Below are positions 24,029 to 36,117 of a DNA stretch of 64,000 nucleotides, piece after piece. Source of the stretch: Petunia secreta (taxonomy: Eukaryota > Streptophyta > Magnoliopsida > Solanales > Solanaceae); NCBI GenBank assembly GCA_029990175.1, contig JARKIP010000005.1:50519001-50583000 (forward strand). Reading direction: 5' to 3'. Numbering within the stretch: position 1 is the first letter of the stretch; each line of letters starts with the position of its first letter. The position numbers and the translations under genes are program-made. The notes under the pieces are model-generated. The model ran no database searches. It worked only from the letters and a program-made list of their open reading frames with translations, and was not told where the DNA came from.

Positions 24029-24284
24029 TCTTTTGGCCTTCTTAGATGTCTGATCTGAAATCCTTTAAAACTGTGTATTCTGGGTAGTTAGTTGTATTAT
24101 ATTCAGATAGCTTGTATGTTTGTCTATCCTTGAGAGTTATCTTATGTTGTTAAAGTTTGGTTCATTTTCATTTCAAGGTAATTCTTCACAATTTATATCG
24201 ATTCAGTCAATAGGGTTCGCCTGACAGGTTTAGGGGAGGTGGTCGGGAGCCCGCACAGCCTAATCGAGAATTCAGGTCGTGTCA
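24029..24284 (+). repeat. E1 3' LTR, right part
   Basis: After the right GTATA duplication the sequence continues TCTTTTGGCCTTCTTAGATG, the expected continuation of E1's LTR. It ends AGGTCGTGTCA at 24284. The next bases return to array LTR3. Confidence 0.9.
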
Positions 24285-25222
24285 TCGCTTTTTTTAGGGT
24301 TCCGTTTTAATTTTCGGCACTGTAGTAAGTTTTCAAAAAAAAAAAACAAAAAAAGGGAAGAAGAAAGAAATGGATCGGGTTGAACACCACAACAGTACAA
24401 ATATATGGATCGGGTTGCTCGCCGCAACAGTATAAATATATGGATCGGGTTGCACACCACAACAGTATAAATACATGGATCGGGTTGCACGCGGCAACAG
24501 TATAAATATATGGATCGGGTGGCACGCAGATACAATATTTACATATAATAAGATGTATTTGTGAACGTTGAAATGTTCGGGATACCTATATGTTCTGTCT
24601 AGCCAATGTTCCTGGTTGTTTATGAGTTTATGATTCCATACGTAGTTCCAGTTATTATCTGGATCCGCCTTTTTATAGTTGAAATAAGATAAATATGGTT
24701 CATTTGCTTTTCTTCTCCTTGGCTAGCATATATGCTTCATTGAGATGGCTAGTCAGGCCCCACTTACTGAGTCCTTATGAGTCACTCCCTATTTGTTCTT
24801 TTGTTTTCTTATCGTTCGGCAGATTCTGCCCCAGGACCCAGCCATCCGCATCGTGATTGAGGAGCAACACGTTGTCAGCTGTCAACGGTGAGCTATCTTG
24901 TTCATTGAGGCCACCAGATGTAGATATTGTAGTTTATCTTATTTTTGCTCCCTTTAGGAGATGTGTATATCTTTTGGACTTCTTAGATGTCTGATCTGGA
25001 AACCTTTAAACCTGGGTATTCTGGGTAGTTAGCTGTATTATTCAGACAGCTTGTATGTATGTCCTTCCTTGAGAGTTATCTTGTGTTTTTAATGTTTGGT
25101 TCATTTTGTTTCAAAGTAATTCTACATAAATTATGTCGAACCAGTCAATAGGGTTTGCCCGATAGGTCTAGGGGAGGTAGCCGGGTGCCCGCACGGTCTA
25201 AGCAAAAATCCGGGTCATGTCA
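24285..25222 (+). repeat. LTR3, right part, with large internal deletion
   Basis: LTR3 resumes with TAGGGTTCCG and an A-tract, then jumps from AAGAAAGAAATG straight into GGATCGGG, the first minisatellite unit (about 24370). Relative to LTR2, about 0.85 kb between the A-tract and the minisatellite is missing, with ATG at both breakpoints as microhomology. It ends GGGTCATGTCA at 25222. Confidence 0.82.
24370..24540. repeat. 35-bp minisatellite in LTR3, about 5 copies
   Basis: Five units of the GTTGC-ACGCC-GCAAC/TATAAATA repeat, the first fused to the deletion junction. Minus-strand ORFs here are repeat artefacts. Confidence 0.85.
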
Positions 25223-25479
25223 GTTGGTATCAGAGCAAGGTTTAAAGTCTTTCTAGATCATGACAATGTCTAATAGAGTCTCGTTGATCGGACAGAGACG
25301 TCCGCATCTATCTACGAGAGGCTATGATGGCATTTAGGCAGTTTCCTTTCTTTCTTTCCAGTCGTGTGTGAGTCTTCTTATTTGAGAATAAAGTTGTGCA
25401 AGTTTTCTTGATATCTATGTGAATTTTCCTTTAGACTCAAGCTCGTTCGAGGACGAACGAGAGTCTAAGTTGAGAAGAA
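25223..25479 (+). mobile_element. 257-bp mini-internal domain between LTR3 and LTR4
   Basis: The third full copy of the gene-less internal domain: primer site TGGTATCAGAGC (25225-25236, intact), leader, hairpin 25432-25467, purine tract, then LTR4 at TGAAACGACC (25480). Confidence 0.85.
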
Positions 25480-27648
25480 TGAAACGACCTTAGATAGTTG
25501 TTTCGGAAGTTAGAAATCTGATTGGCATGCCGACATTCTTAAAATCTTCATAAGGTCCATTAGGACCTGTGTGTAAAATTTGAACCAAATCGGACTTTGT
25601 TTGGTAGGTGTCGGAAGAAGGTTTTCATTTCCGTTACCGGTAAATTTTAAAAAGAGGTTTTCGAGCTCGATTTTGACGAATGAGCTCTGATTCGAAATCC
25701 CAAAGTGTCATTAGGTTCGTATGGTCATTTGTGACCAGTGTGAATTTTAAGAATGAATTCCGAGGTCGTTCGAATAGTTTCCGTATAGTTTCGAAAATAA
25801 ATAATTGGATTTCTTTTTGTTTAATTTACATCTTGAGTTTCGAGAATTATATTCAAGGTCCGTAATAGCGAGCACGTCACATAAACTTTGTATAACTTGC
25901 TTGATACATTTGGGATCATTTCGAGTTTTTTAGGGTTCTGTTTTAATTGTCAGCATTATAGTAAATTTTTTTTTTTTTTAAAAAAAAGAAATGAATAAGT
26001 CGGTTAGCTAAGAGATATAATCCCTTGGCAGCTACATTTCATAGGGAGAAGATTAAACAGAAACAACAAAACAAAGAAGAAAGAAAATATAAAGAGAGAA
26101 AGAAAAAGGGAAAGGATGTTAATTCATTATTTTAGTTTATTACATGTGTTTGAATATATTTTAACGGTAGAAATTGGGATATGAGACATTGTTCTAATAA
26201 GTTAAATTGATAGTTTAAAGAGTAATTGAACCCCGATAATGGAATTGATTTTATATTCGTACTCAGGGAGTTATGCGCAACCCGTAAATCTAATTTATCT
26301 AGGATTTGGTTATGTTATTTGGAACCCTGTATATAAGCCTGGATTGCATATCGTGTATACAAATAGGGTGTCGGATTCCTAACCGGATTGCTCTAAGATG
26401 TAAGGAATGAAGCCTTTAGCCTTATTAGATTCATAATTCTGCTTATTGAATAGAGTGGGATCGTTTGGCAGTGGACCCAAAAGATAAAGCAGTTGTTGAA
26501 TAGCAATTTGGAATAAGGCAAGTGATTGTTTCCGTTTCTTTGGTGGCCTTTGGCCTTATGGATATTCTACGTCGTGTTCTTTACGCGTGTAGCTGCCGAT
26601 AGGCGTACTTATTACGCCTTAGCTTTGGATTTACATTATATATTATATATTATGCCTCGTTTTTGGTATTGCATTGAGAATAGAAGCAGTGCGCTCTAAT
26701 TGTGAGCTTGCATATACTTCCTGGTAGTCGATGAGAGTCCCGCACTGGTGATATGTGTAGTAAATTGTGTGTTTACTATTATGTGTATTGATAAATATAT
26801 GGATCGGGTTGCACGCCGCAACAGTATAAATATATAGATCGGGTTTCACGCCGCAACAATATAAATATGGACCAAGTTGCATGCCACAAATGTATAAATA
26901 TATGGATCGGGTTGCACGCCGCATCAGTATAAATATATGGATCGGGTGGCACGCGACAACAATATTTACATAAAATAAGATGTATTTCTGGTTGTTGATA
27001 TGTTAGGGATACCTATATGTTCTGTCTATCTTATGTTCCTGGTTGTTTATGATTTTATGATTCCATACGTATTTATGTTATTATCTGGCTTTGCCTTTTT
27101 ATAGTTGAAATAAGATAAATATGGTTCATTTTCTTTTCTTCTCCCTGGCTAGCATATATGCTTCTTTGAGGTAGCCAGTCGGCCTCCACTTACTGGGTCC
27201 TTATGAGTCACTCCCTATTTGTTCTTTTGTTTTCTTGTCGTTCGGCAGATTCTTCCCTAGGACCCGGCCAGCCGCATCATGATTGAGGAGCAACACTTTA
27301 TCCGCTTTCTACGGTGAGCCATCTTGTTCATTGAGGCCACCAGCTGTAGATATTGTAGTTTATCTTACTTTTGCTCCCTTCAGGAGATGAGTATATCTTT
27401 TGTACTTCTTAGATGTCTGATCTAGAAACCTTTAAACCTGGGTATCCTGGATAGTTAGCTGTATTATTCAGACAGCTTGTATGTATGTCCATCTTTGAGA
27501 GTTATCTTGTGTTGTTAATGTTTGGTTCATTTTGTTTCAAGGTAATTCTATGTAAATTATGTCGGTTCAGTCAATAGGGTTCGCCCGACAGGTCTAGGGG
27601 AGGTAGTCGGGTGCCCGCACGGCCTAAGCGGAAATCTGGGTCGTGTCA
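25480..27648 (+). repeat. LTR4 (2169 bp)
   Basis: It runs from TGAAACGACC to TCGTGTCA. A deletion of about 48 bp near 26115 removes the AGATGGAGAAAAAAGG segment found in neighbours. The minisatellite occupies about 26790-26975 with about five units. From about 25950 to its end it is nearly identical to LTR5 at a 1930-bp offset. Confidence 0.85.
26790..26975. repeat. 35-bp minisatellite in LTR4
   Basis: About five copies, one shortened (AATATGGACCAAGTTGCATG). The shortened unit is also present in LTR5, so the two LTRs share recent ancestry. Confidence 0.85.
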
Positions 27649-27790
27649 CTTGGGATCAGAGCAAGGTTTAGAGTCTTTCCAAATCATGACAATGTATAAT
27701 AGAGTCTCGTTGATCGGGCGGAGAAATCTGTATCTACCTACGAGTGGCTATGGTGGCATTTAGGAAGTTTTCATTCTTTCTTTCCCTCGT
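27649..27790 (+). mobile_element. truncated internal domain between LTR4 and LTR5
   Basis: Primer site TGGGATCAGAGC (27651-27662) and leader only. After the leader's CGTATCTACCTACGAG the sequence passes directly to GGGTTCCGTTCTAATTG, a point about 460 bp inside an LTR. The hairpin, purine tract and LTR start are missing. Confidence 0.8.
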
Positions 27791-29720
27791 CCGTATCTAC
27801 CTACGAGGGTTCCGTTCTAATTGTCGGCACCGCAGTAAGTTTTCAAAAAAAAAAAAAAAAAACAAGAAAGAAATGAGTAAGTCGGTTAGCTAAGGGATAT
27901 AATCCCTTGGCAGCTACATTTCCTAGGGAGAAGATGAAACAGAAACAACAAAACAAAGAAGAAAGAAAATGTAAAGAGAGAAAGAAAAAGGGAAAGGAGA
28001 TGGAGAAAAAAGGTAGAAATTTTACCCCGAAACCTCCAGGTAATGATGTTAATTCATTATTTTAGTTTATTACATGTGTTTGAATATATTTTAACGGTAG
28101 AAATTGGGATATGATACATTGTTCTAATAAGTTAAATTGATAGTTTAAAGAGTAATTGAACCCCGATAATGGAATTGATTTTATATTCGTACTCAGGGAG
28201 TTATGCGCAACCCGTAAATCTAATTTATCTAGGATTTGGTTATGTTATTTGGAACCCTGTATATAAGCCTGGATTGCATATCGTGTATACAAATAAGGTG
28301 TCTGATTCCTAACCGGATTGTTCTAAGATGTAAGGAATGAAGCCTTTAGCCTTATTAGATTCATTTTTCTGCTTATTGAATAGAGTGGGATCGTTTGGCA
28401 GTGGACCCAAAAGATAAAGCAGTTGTTGAATAGCAATTTGGAATAAGGCAAGTGATTGTATCCGTTTCTTTGGTGGCCTTTGGCCTTATGGATATTCTAC
28501 GTCGTGTTCCTTACGTGTGTAGCTGCCGATAGGCGTACTTATTACGCCTTAGCTTTGGATTTACATTATATATTATATATTATGCCTCGTTTTTTGTATT
28601 GCATTGAGAATAGAAGCATTGCGCTCTAATTGTGAGCTTGCATATACTTCCTGGTAGTCGATGAGAGTCCCGCACTGGTGATATGTGCAGTAAATTGTGT
28701 GTTTACTATTATATGTATTGATAAATATATGGATCGGGTTGCACGCCACAACAGTATAAATATATAGATCGGGTTTCACGCCGCAACAATATAAATATGG
28801 ATCAAGTTGCATGCCACAAATGTATAAATATATGGATCGGGTTGCACGCCGCATCAGTATAAATATATGGATCGGGTGGCACGCGACAACAATATTTACA
28901 TAAAATAAGATGTATTTCTGATTGTTGATATGTTAGGGATACCTATATGTTCTGTCTATCTTATGTTCCTGGTTGTTTATGATTTTATGATTCCATACGT
29001 ATTTATGTTATTATCTGGCTCTGCCTTTTTATAGTTGAAATAAGATAAATATGGTTCATTTTCTTTTCTTCTCCCTGGCTAGCATATATGCTTCCTTGAG
29101 GTAGCTAGCCGGCCTCCACTTACTGGGTCCTTATGAGTCACTCCCTATTTGTTCTTTTGTTTTCTTGTCGTTCGGCAGATTCTGCCCTAGGACCCGGCCA
29201 GCCGCATCATAATTGAGGAGCAACACGTTATCCGCTTTCTACGGTGAGCCATCTTGTTCATTGAGGCCACCAGCTGTAGATATTGTAGTTTATCTTACTT
29301 TTGCTCCCTTCAGGAGATGAGTATATCTTTTGTACTTCTTAGATGTCTGATCTAGAAACTTTTAAACCTGGGTATCCTGGATAGTTAGCTGTATTATTCA
29401 GACAGCTTGTATGTATGTCCATCCTTGAGAGTTATCTTGTGTTGTTAATGTTTGGTTCATTTTGTTTCAAGGTAATTCTATGTAAATTATGTCGGTTCAG
29501 TCAATAGGGTTCGCCCGACAGGTCTTGGGGAGGTAGTCGGGTGCCCGCACGGCCTAAGCGGAAATCTGGGTCGTGTCACTTGGGATCAAAGCAAGGTTTA
29601 GAGTCTTTCCAAATCATGACAATGTATAATAGAGTTTCGTTGATCGGGCGGAGAAATCCGTATCTACCTACGAGAGGCTATGGTGGCATTTGGGAAGTTT
29701 TCATTCTTTCTTCCCCTCAT
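27791..29720 (+). repeat. LTR5 and leader: first unit of a 1930-bp tandem duplication
   Basis: This unit contains LTR5, lacking its first 460 bp or so and ending TCGTGTCA at 29578, plus the truncated leader 29579-29720. The unusual leader-to-LTR junction occurs at both ends (27791 and 29721) at exactly 1930 bp spacing. The deletion came first and the whole unit was then duplicated. Minisatellite at about 28722-28905. Confidence 0.82.
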
Positions 29721-31554
29721 CCGTATCTACCTATGAGGGTTCCGTTCTAATTCTCGGCACTGCAGTAAGTTTTCAAAAAAAAAAAAAAAAAAAAACAAGA
29801 AAGAAATGAGTAAGTCGGTTAGCTAAGGGATATAATCCCTTGGCAGCTACATTTCCTAGGGAGAAGATGAAACAGAAACAACAAAACAAAGAAAAAAGAA
29901 AATGTAAAGAGAGAAAGAAAAAGGGAAAGGAGATGGAGAAAAAAGGTAGAACTTTTACCCCGAAACCTCCAGGTAATGATGCTAATTCATTATTTTAGTT
30001 TATTACCTGTGTTGAAATATATTTTAACGGTAGAAATCGGGATATGAGACATTGTTCTAATAAGTTAAATTTATAGTTTGAAGGGTAATTGAACCCCGAT
30101 AATAGAATTGATTATATATTCATACTCAGAGAGTTATGGGCAACCCGTAAATGTAATTTATTTAGGGTTTGTTTATGCTATTTTGAACCCTGTATATAAG
30201 CGTGGACTGCTTATTGTGTATACGAAATGGGTGTCGGGTTCCTAACCGGATTGCTCTAAGATGTAAGGAATGAAGCCTTTAGCCTTATTAGATTAATTTT
30301 TCTGCTTACTGAATAGAGCGGGATCGGTTGGCAGTGGACCCAAAAGATAAAGACTTTGTTGGATAGCATTTTAAAATAAGGCAAGTGATTATATCCATTT
30401 CTTTGGTGGCCTTTGGCCTTATGGATATTCTACGACGTGTTCTTTACGTGTGTAGCAGCCGATAGGCATACTTATTACGCCTTAGCTTTGTATTTACAAT
30501 ATATATTATATATTATACCTTGTTGTTGGTATTGCATTTAGCATAGAAGCATTGCACTCTGATTGTGAGCTTGCATATACTTCCTGGTAGTCGATGAGAG
30601 TCCTGCACTGGTTATATGTGTAGTAAATTATGTGTTTACTATTATGTGTATTGATAAATATATGGATCGGGTTGCATGCCGCAACAGTATAAATATATGG
30701 ATCGGGTTGCACGCCGCAACAGTATAAATATATGGATCGGGCTGCACACCACAACAGTATAAATATATGGATCGGGTTGCACGCCGCAACAGTATAAAAT
30801 ATATGGATCGGGTTGCACGCCACAACATTATAAATACATGGATCGAGTTGCACGCCGCAACACTATAAATATATAGATCAGGTGGCACGCCGATACAATA
30901 TTTACATATAATAAGATGTATTTGTGAATGTTGAAATGTTCAGGATACCTATATGTTCTGTCTATCCTATGTTCCTGGTTGTTTATAAGTTTATGATTCT
31001 ATACGTATTTCCAGTTATTATCTGGATCCGCCTTTTTATAGTTGAAATAAGATAAATATGGTTCATTTGCTTATCTTCTCCTTGGCTAGCATATATGCTT
31101 CTTTGAGATGGCTAGTTAGGCCCCACTTACTGAGTCCTTATGAGTCACTCCCTATTTGTTCTTTTGTTTTCTTGTCGTTCGATAGATTCTGCCCCTGGAC
31201 CCAGTCATCTGCATCGTGATTGAGGAGCAACACGTTATCAGCAGTCAACGGTGAGCCATCTTGTTCATTGAGGCCACCAGCTGTAGATATTGTGGTTTAT
31301 CTTACTTTCGCTCCCTTCAGGAGATGTGTATATCTTTTGTACTTCTTAGATGTCTGATCTAGAAACCTTTAAACCTGGGTATTCTGGATAGTTAGCTGTA
31401 TTATTCAGACAGCTTGTATGTATGTCCATCCTTGAGAGTTATCTTGTGTAATTCTACGTAAGGTATGTCGGTTCAGTCAATAGGGTTTGCCCGATATGTC
31501 TAGGGGAGGTAGTCGGGTGCCCGCCCGGCCTAAGCGGAAATTCGGGTCATGTCA
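29721..31554 (+). repeat. LTR6 (5'-truncated)
   Basis: It starts at the same leader-to-LTR junction as LTR5 and ends GGGTCATGTCA at 31554. Its minisatellite (30650-30905) has about seven units, more than LTR5, so the array has changed length since duplication or the right half has a different source. Confidence 0.8.
30650..30905. repeat. 35-bp minisatellite in LTR6, about 7 copies
   Basis: Seven units with the GTTGC-ACGCC-GCAAC dyad and TATAAATA; one unit has an extra A (36 bp). Confidence 0.85.
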
Positions 31555-31680
31555 GTTGGTATCAGAGCAAGGTTTAGAGTCTTTCTAGATCATGACAATG
31601 TCTAATATAGTCTCGTTGATCGGGCGGAGACGTCCGTATCTATCTACGAGAGGCTATGATGGCATTTAAGCAGTTTCCTT
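31555..31680 (+). mobile_element. start of internal domain after LTR6, up to inversion
   Basis: Primer site TGGTATCAGAGC (31557-31568) and leader to GCAGTTTCCTT. The expected next bases, CTTTCTTTCC, are found instead at the far end of the following inverted block. Confidence 0.82.
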
Positions 31681-32118
31681 GACCTCGGTATTCACTTCCA
31701 AAAATTCACACAGGTCATAAATGAGCATACGAACCTAACGACACTTTCGAATTTCGAATCGAGCTCATTCGACACAGACTGGGAGCTCATTCGCAAAAAT
31801 CGAGCTCGAAAACCTCTTTTTAAGATTAACCGACAACGGAAACTAAAACCTTCTTCCAACACCTACCAAACGAAGTTCGATTTTGTTCAAATTTTATACA
31901 CAGGTCCTAATGGACCTTATGATGATTTTAAGAATGTCGGCATGCCAATCGGAGTTCTAACTTCCGAAACAACTACCTAAGGTCGTTTCATACTTCTCCA
32001 CTTAGACTCTCGTTCGTCCTCGAACGAGCTTGAAAGCGAAATTCACATAGATAACAAGAGAACTTGTACAACTTTATTCTCAAATAAGAAGACTAACACA
32101 CGACCGGAAAGAAAGAAT
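31680..32118 (-). repeat. in-place inversion spanning internal 3' end and LTR7 start
   Basis: This block of about 440 bp is the reverse complement of what should be here. Read on the minus strand it gives CTTTCTTTCCGGTCGTG, the hairpin region (32003-32033 in plus coordinates), the purine tract, the LTR start (31990 in plus coordinates) and LTR sequence to ACCGAGGTC. Re-inverting it joins both flanks correctly to the array consensus. There is also a small internal duplication at GAGCTCATTCG. Confidence 0.85.
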
Positions 32119-34171
32119 TCGGATAGTATATGTAAAGTTCCGAAAATAAATAATTTGATTTCTTTTTGTTTAATTTATATCTTGATTTTTGAGAACTTGA
32201 TTCGAGGTCGGTCTTAGCGAGTACGTCACATAAATTTTATATAACTTGCTCGATAAATTTAGGATCAGTTCGAGATTTTTAGGGTTCCGTTGCAATTGTC
32301 GGGATCAAAGTAAGTTTTCATTAAAAAAAAAAAAACAACAAAAAAAAATAAAAAAGAATTGAGTAAAGAGAAAAAGGAAAAGGGAAAGGAGATGGAGAAA
32401 AAAGGTAGAATTTTACCCCGAAACCTCCCGGTAATGATGTTAATACATTATTTTAATTTATTACATGTATTTGAATATATTCTAACGGTAGAAATTGGAA
32501 TATTAGACATCGTTCTAATAAGTTAAATTGATAGTTAAAAGGGTAATTGGACCCTGATAATGACATTGATTATATATTCGTACCCAGGGAGTTATGGGCA
32601 ACACGTAAATGTAATTTATTTAGGGTTTGGTTATGTGATTTTGAACCCTATATATAAATCTGGACTACATATCGCGTATACGAATAGGGTGTCAGGTTCC
32701 GAACCGGATTATTCTAAGATGTAAGGAATGAAGCCATTAGCCTTATTTGATTCATTTTTCTGCTTATTAAATAGAGCGGGATCGTTTGGCAGTGGACCCA
32801 AAAGATACAACAATTGTTGAATAGCACTTTGGAATAAGGTAGGTGATTATATCCATTTCTTTGGTGGCCTTTCACCTTATGGATATTCTACGACGTGTTC
32901 CTTACGTGTGTAGCTGCCGATAGGCGTACTTATTACGCCTTAGCTTTGGATTTACATTGTATATTATTTATTATGCCTTGTTGTTGGTATTGCTTTGAGC
33001 ATAGAAGCATTGCACTCTAATTGTGAGTTTGCATATACTTCAAGGTAGTCGATAAGAGTCCGCTCCGGTGATAGGTGTCGTAAATTATGTGTTTACTATT
33101 ATGTGTGTTAGTAAATATATGGATCGAGTTGCACGCCGCAACAGTATAAATATATGGATCTGGTTTCACGCCGCAACAGTATAAATATATGGAGCGGGTT
33201 GCACGCCGCAACAGTATAAATATATATGGATCAGGTTGCACGCCGCAACAGTATAAATTTATGGGCCGCAATAATATAAATATATGGATCTGGTTGCACG
33301 CCGCAACAGTATAAATATGTGGATCGGGTTGCACGCCGCAACAGTATAAATATGTGGATCGGGTTGCACGCCGCAACAGTATAAATATGGGGGTCGGGTT
33401 GCACGCCGCAACAGTATAAATATATGGATGGGCTCCACACCGCAACAGTATAAAAATATGGAATGGGTTGCACGCCGCAACAGTATAAATATATATAATA
33501 TAATAAGATGTATTTCTGACTGTTGATATGTTTGGGAGACCTATATGTTATATCTATCTTATGTTCTTGGTTGTTTATGAATTTATGATTCCATACATAT
33601 TTTCAGTTACAAACTGGCTCCGTCTTTTCATAGTTGAAATAAGATAAATGTGGTTCATTTGCTTTTCTTCTCCCTGGCTAGCATATCTGTTTCTATGAGG
33701 TGGCCATCCCCCACTTACCGAGTCCTTATGACTCAATCCTTATTTGTTCTTTTGTTTTCTTATCGTTCGGTAGATTCTTCCCCAAAACCTAGCCAGCCGC
33801 ATCGTGATTAAGGAGCAACACGTTATCAGCTGTCTACGTTGAGCCATCTTGTTCATTGAGGCCACCAGCTGTAGATATTGTAATTTATCTTATTTTGCTC
33901 CCTTCATGAGATGTGTATATCTTTTGGACTTCTTAGATGTCTGATCTGGAAACCTTTATACTTGTCTATTCTGGGTAGTTAGCTGTATTATTCAGACAGC
34001 TTGTATGTATGTCCATCCTTGAGAGTTATCTTGTATTGTTAATGTTTGGCTCATTTTGTTTTAAGGTAATTCTACGTAAATTATATCGGTTCGTCAATAT
34101 GGTTCGTCCGACAAGTCTAGGGGAAGTAGTCGGGTGCCTGCACGACCTAAACGAAAATCTGGGTCATGTGA
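32119..34171 (+). repeat. LTR7 (5' LTR of E3), continuation after the inversion
   Basis: It resumes at AATTCGGATAG, matching the GTTCGGATAG expected after GAGGTC, and ends near GGGTCATGTGA (34171, decayed GTGTCA). The minisatellite expanded to about 11 units (33110-33505). Confidence 0.82.
33110..33505. repeat. 35-bp minisatellite in LTR7, about 11 copies
   Basis: Eleven or so units, some 2-4 bp longer (TATATATGG) and one collapsed near 33255. The minus-strand ORFs over it are repeat artefacts. Confidence 0.88.
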
Positions 34172-36117
34172 ATAAGTTAGTGCAGGAAGAGTTAGAGCGG
34201 GAGAGCAAGAGATCCCACAGCCCTGGTGAGCACCATGGTACCTCATTTGGAGGTAAGAGTTCTGATTATTATGGGAGGTCACCTGCCAGGTTATCTTATC
34301 TTGTGGCACGTGATTCTCACAGTGCACCAGTAGTTCATCAAGATTAGACTCAGTTTTCTCTTTAGAGCTATCAACAATCTGTCCAGCTTCCATTTTCATC
34401 GAAAAGGTATTATTATTTTTGTGAGCCTATCATCTTTGGAGGATTTTTACTTACTCCGGCAAGTAGGCAGTCATCCTTTCTCTCACCAACAGGCGCCCGC
34501 ACAGTCACAGGAGATTTCATTTAGAACTCAATCAGCCAGATATATGCCACCATTCAGTAGATGCCGAGAGCGTGGTGCCAGTGGTTCTTCATAAGGTGAT
34601 TATCAGGGTAGTGGCTCAGCTCGCTGTAGAGGCAGTTTTATGAACTCCCAGTCTGGCAGGATGCTGAAACATCTGATGTAGTAGACCCAGGGATTTCTTC
34701 TTCCCTTATATGTGAGTAAGATTTGATTCTTCTGATCGATCTGGAAATGGTTTGACTTATCATGTTTCCATGATTTCCTTGGATGTCGTTTCTATTAAGA
34801 ATCGGTTGGGGTGAGCTTTTAGTATGATTTATTCCTGGCATTTGTGAGACCTTACTAGTTTATCTGATTTAAATGTGAGAGATTTGGGAGTGAGTGTCGG
34901 TATTATCTTCTTGGCATCTTACTGTGCCACCTAATGTTATTATGTCTAGTCAGTTTACCTCTATCATCGGAATTCAGTGTTGGTAGGATGATAGATCCTA
35001 ATTCATCACCATCAGAAAGTGTTATCATTTCTTCCGGTGCAAAGTGATTAGTAAGTAATATTCGATTTATGTGTCTTCCTTTGGTTCAAGATGCTTGTAG
35101 AGTCATGTTATTCTGTGATCTTGTCTCGGTTATAAAAGGGTTTTCTGGTAAATTGTCGGAGTTTTCTTTTTATAGAAATGTTAAATTGGCATGGATGTTG
35201 TTCCATAAAACTCATTTTAATGTCTATTTCTTCAATTCTGATTCTTTGGCTAGTCTGACTCGAAAGTAGCCTAGCTCTGGTAGCAAAGTAAATAAGAAGA
35301 TGAGCTTGCTGAAGCTCTAATTATTCATATCCTCAGTCTATTTACATCTCTTCTTCATCTGGCACTAGTAAGCTTGGGCGGTTAGTAGCTGCTTGTGATG
35401 TTCTATGTGCTAAGCCAGAGTGCGTGTCAAGGTAGCCGGGTAAGCACATTTTTGTTTCTCAAGGCTATTAAGGGTAATGAGAAGCATCATCCATCAGGAG
35501 GTAGTGCTTACAGCAAAGGCATGAAGTTTTGAAATCGAGAGTTACAGCTGTTTGGGAACTCGAAAGGGTAATCTGGTAGCTCATGTCTGAGTCGTGTTCT
35601 GTTTTTAGCCAAGTCTTTTTTAGTCCAACAGGTTGTGCGGGGATAGCTATTCCTATTCAAATTAGTTGTATGAGTTTATGATCGAAGTGGAGGAGTCTTC
35701 CTCCAATAATGAATGCTAATATTAAATCTCTAAGGCGTTGCCAAAGCAAAAGCTAATTCTTAGTTTCATCAACTTGTTCTATATCGAAAAGTATATCGAA
35801 GAAGTAATTCGTCGGCAGAATCATGTTAATCCATCCATTGTTTCGTGTATCTTTGTTTCGAAAACGTAGAACTCTCCTCTCATGATCGAGGAAGGGTCAG
35901 CCTAGTCAGAATAAGCTTGGCAATGGTGTTATGATTTTATCCATATATGTTTTATTCCAAGATTTCGATGTGCATGTTATAATTCTGATTCTATAATCAT
36001 GAGATAATGTCCGTGGAATAGTTTATGAAGGTCGTGCAAGTTCACTTGTTATCTGTGAGAATTTTGCTTTAGACTCAAGCTCGTTCGAGGACGAACGTGA
36101 AACTAAGTGGAGGAGAA
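34172..36117 (+). pseudogene. E3 internal region: gag-tail remnant and non-coding sequence
   Basis: The LTR is fused directly to a gag fragment (ELERESKRSHSPG at about 34185), so the primer site, leader and gag start are missing. The gag tail decays within about 450 bp. The remaining 1.4 kb matches E2's internal region read on the minus strand, including a shared GATCGATCTGGAAATGG and long stretches around 34930-35340. No pol domain is visible. A decayed hairpin (36070-36105) and purine tract AAGTGGAGGAGAA precede the 3' LTR. It is a deleted member of the same non-autonomous lineage as E2. Confidence 0.75.

Larger units (their letters stand above)
5320..24284 (+). mobile_element. E1: decayed chromovirus-type Ty3/Gypsy element, nested in LTR3 and itself split by E2
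   Basis: E1 has a 5' LTR at 5320-7601, primer site at 7604-7615, a gag-pol region at 7795-12740, and a purine tract before the 3' LTR at 12877. The 3' LTR is interrupted at 14973 by E2 and resumes at 24024/24029, ending GTGTCA at 24284. Without E2 it would be about 9.9 kb. The domain order gag, PR, RT, RNase H, IN and a C-terminal chromodomain-like segment identifies a chromovirus, with Tekay/Del the best fit. Several frameshifts and stops make it non-autonomous. Confidence 0.9.
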
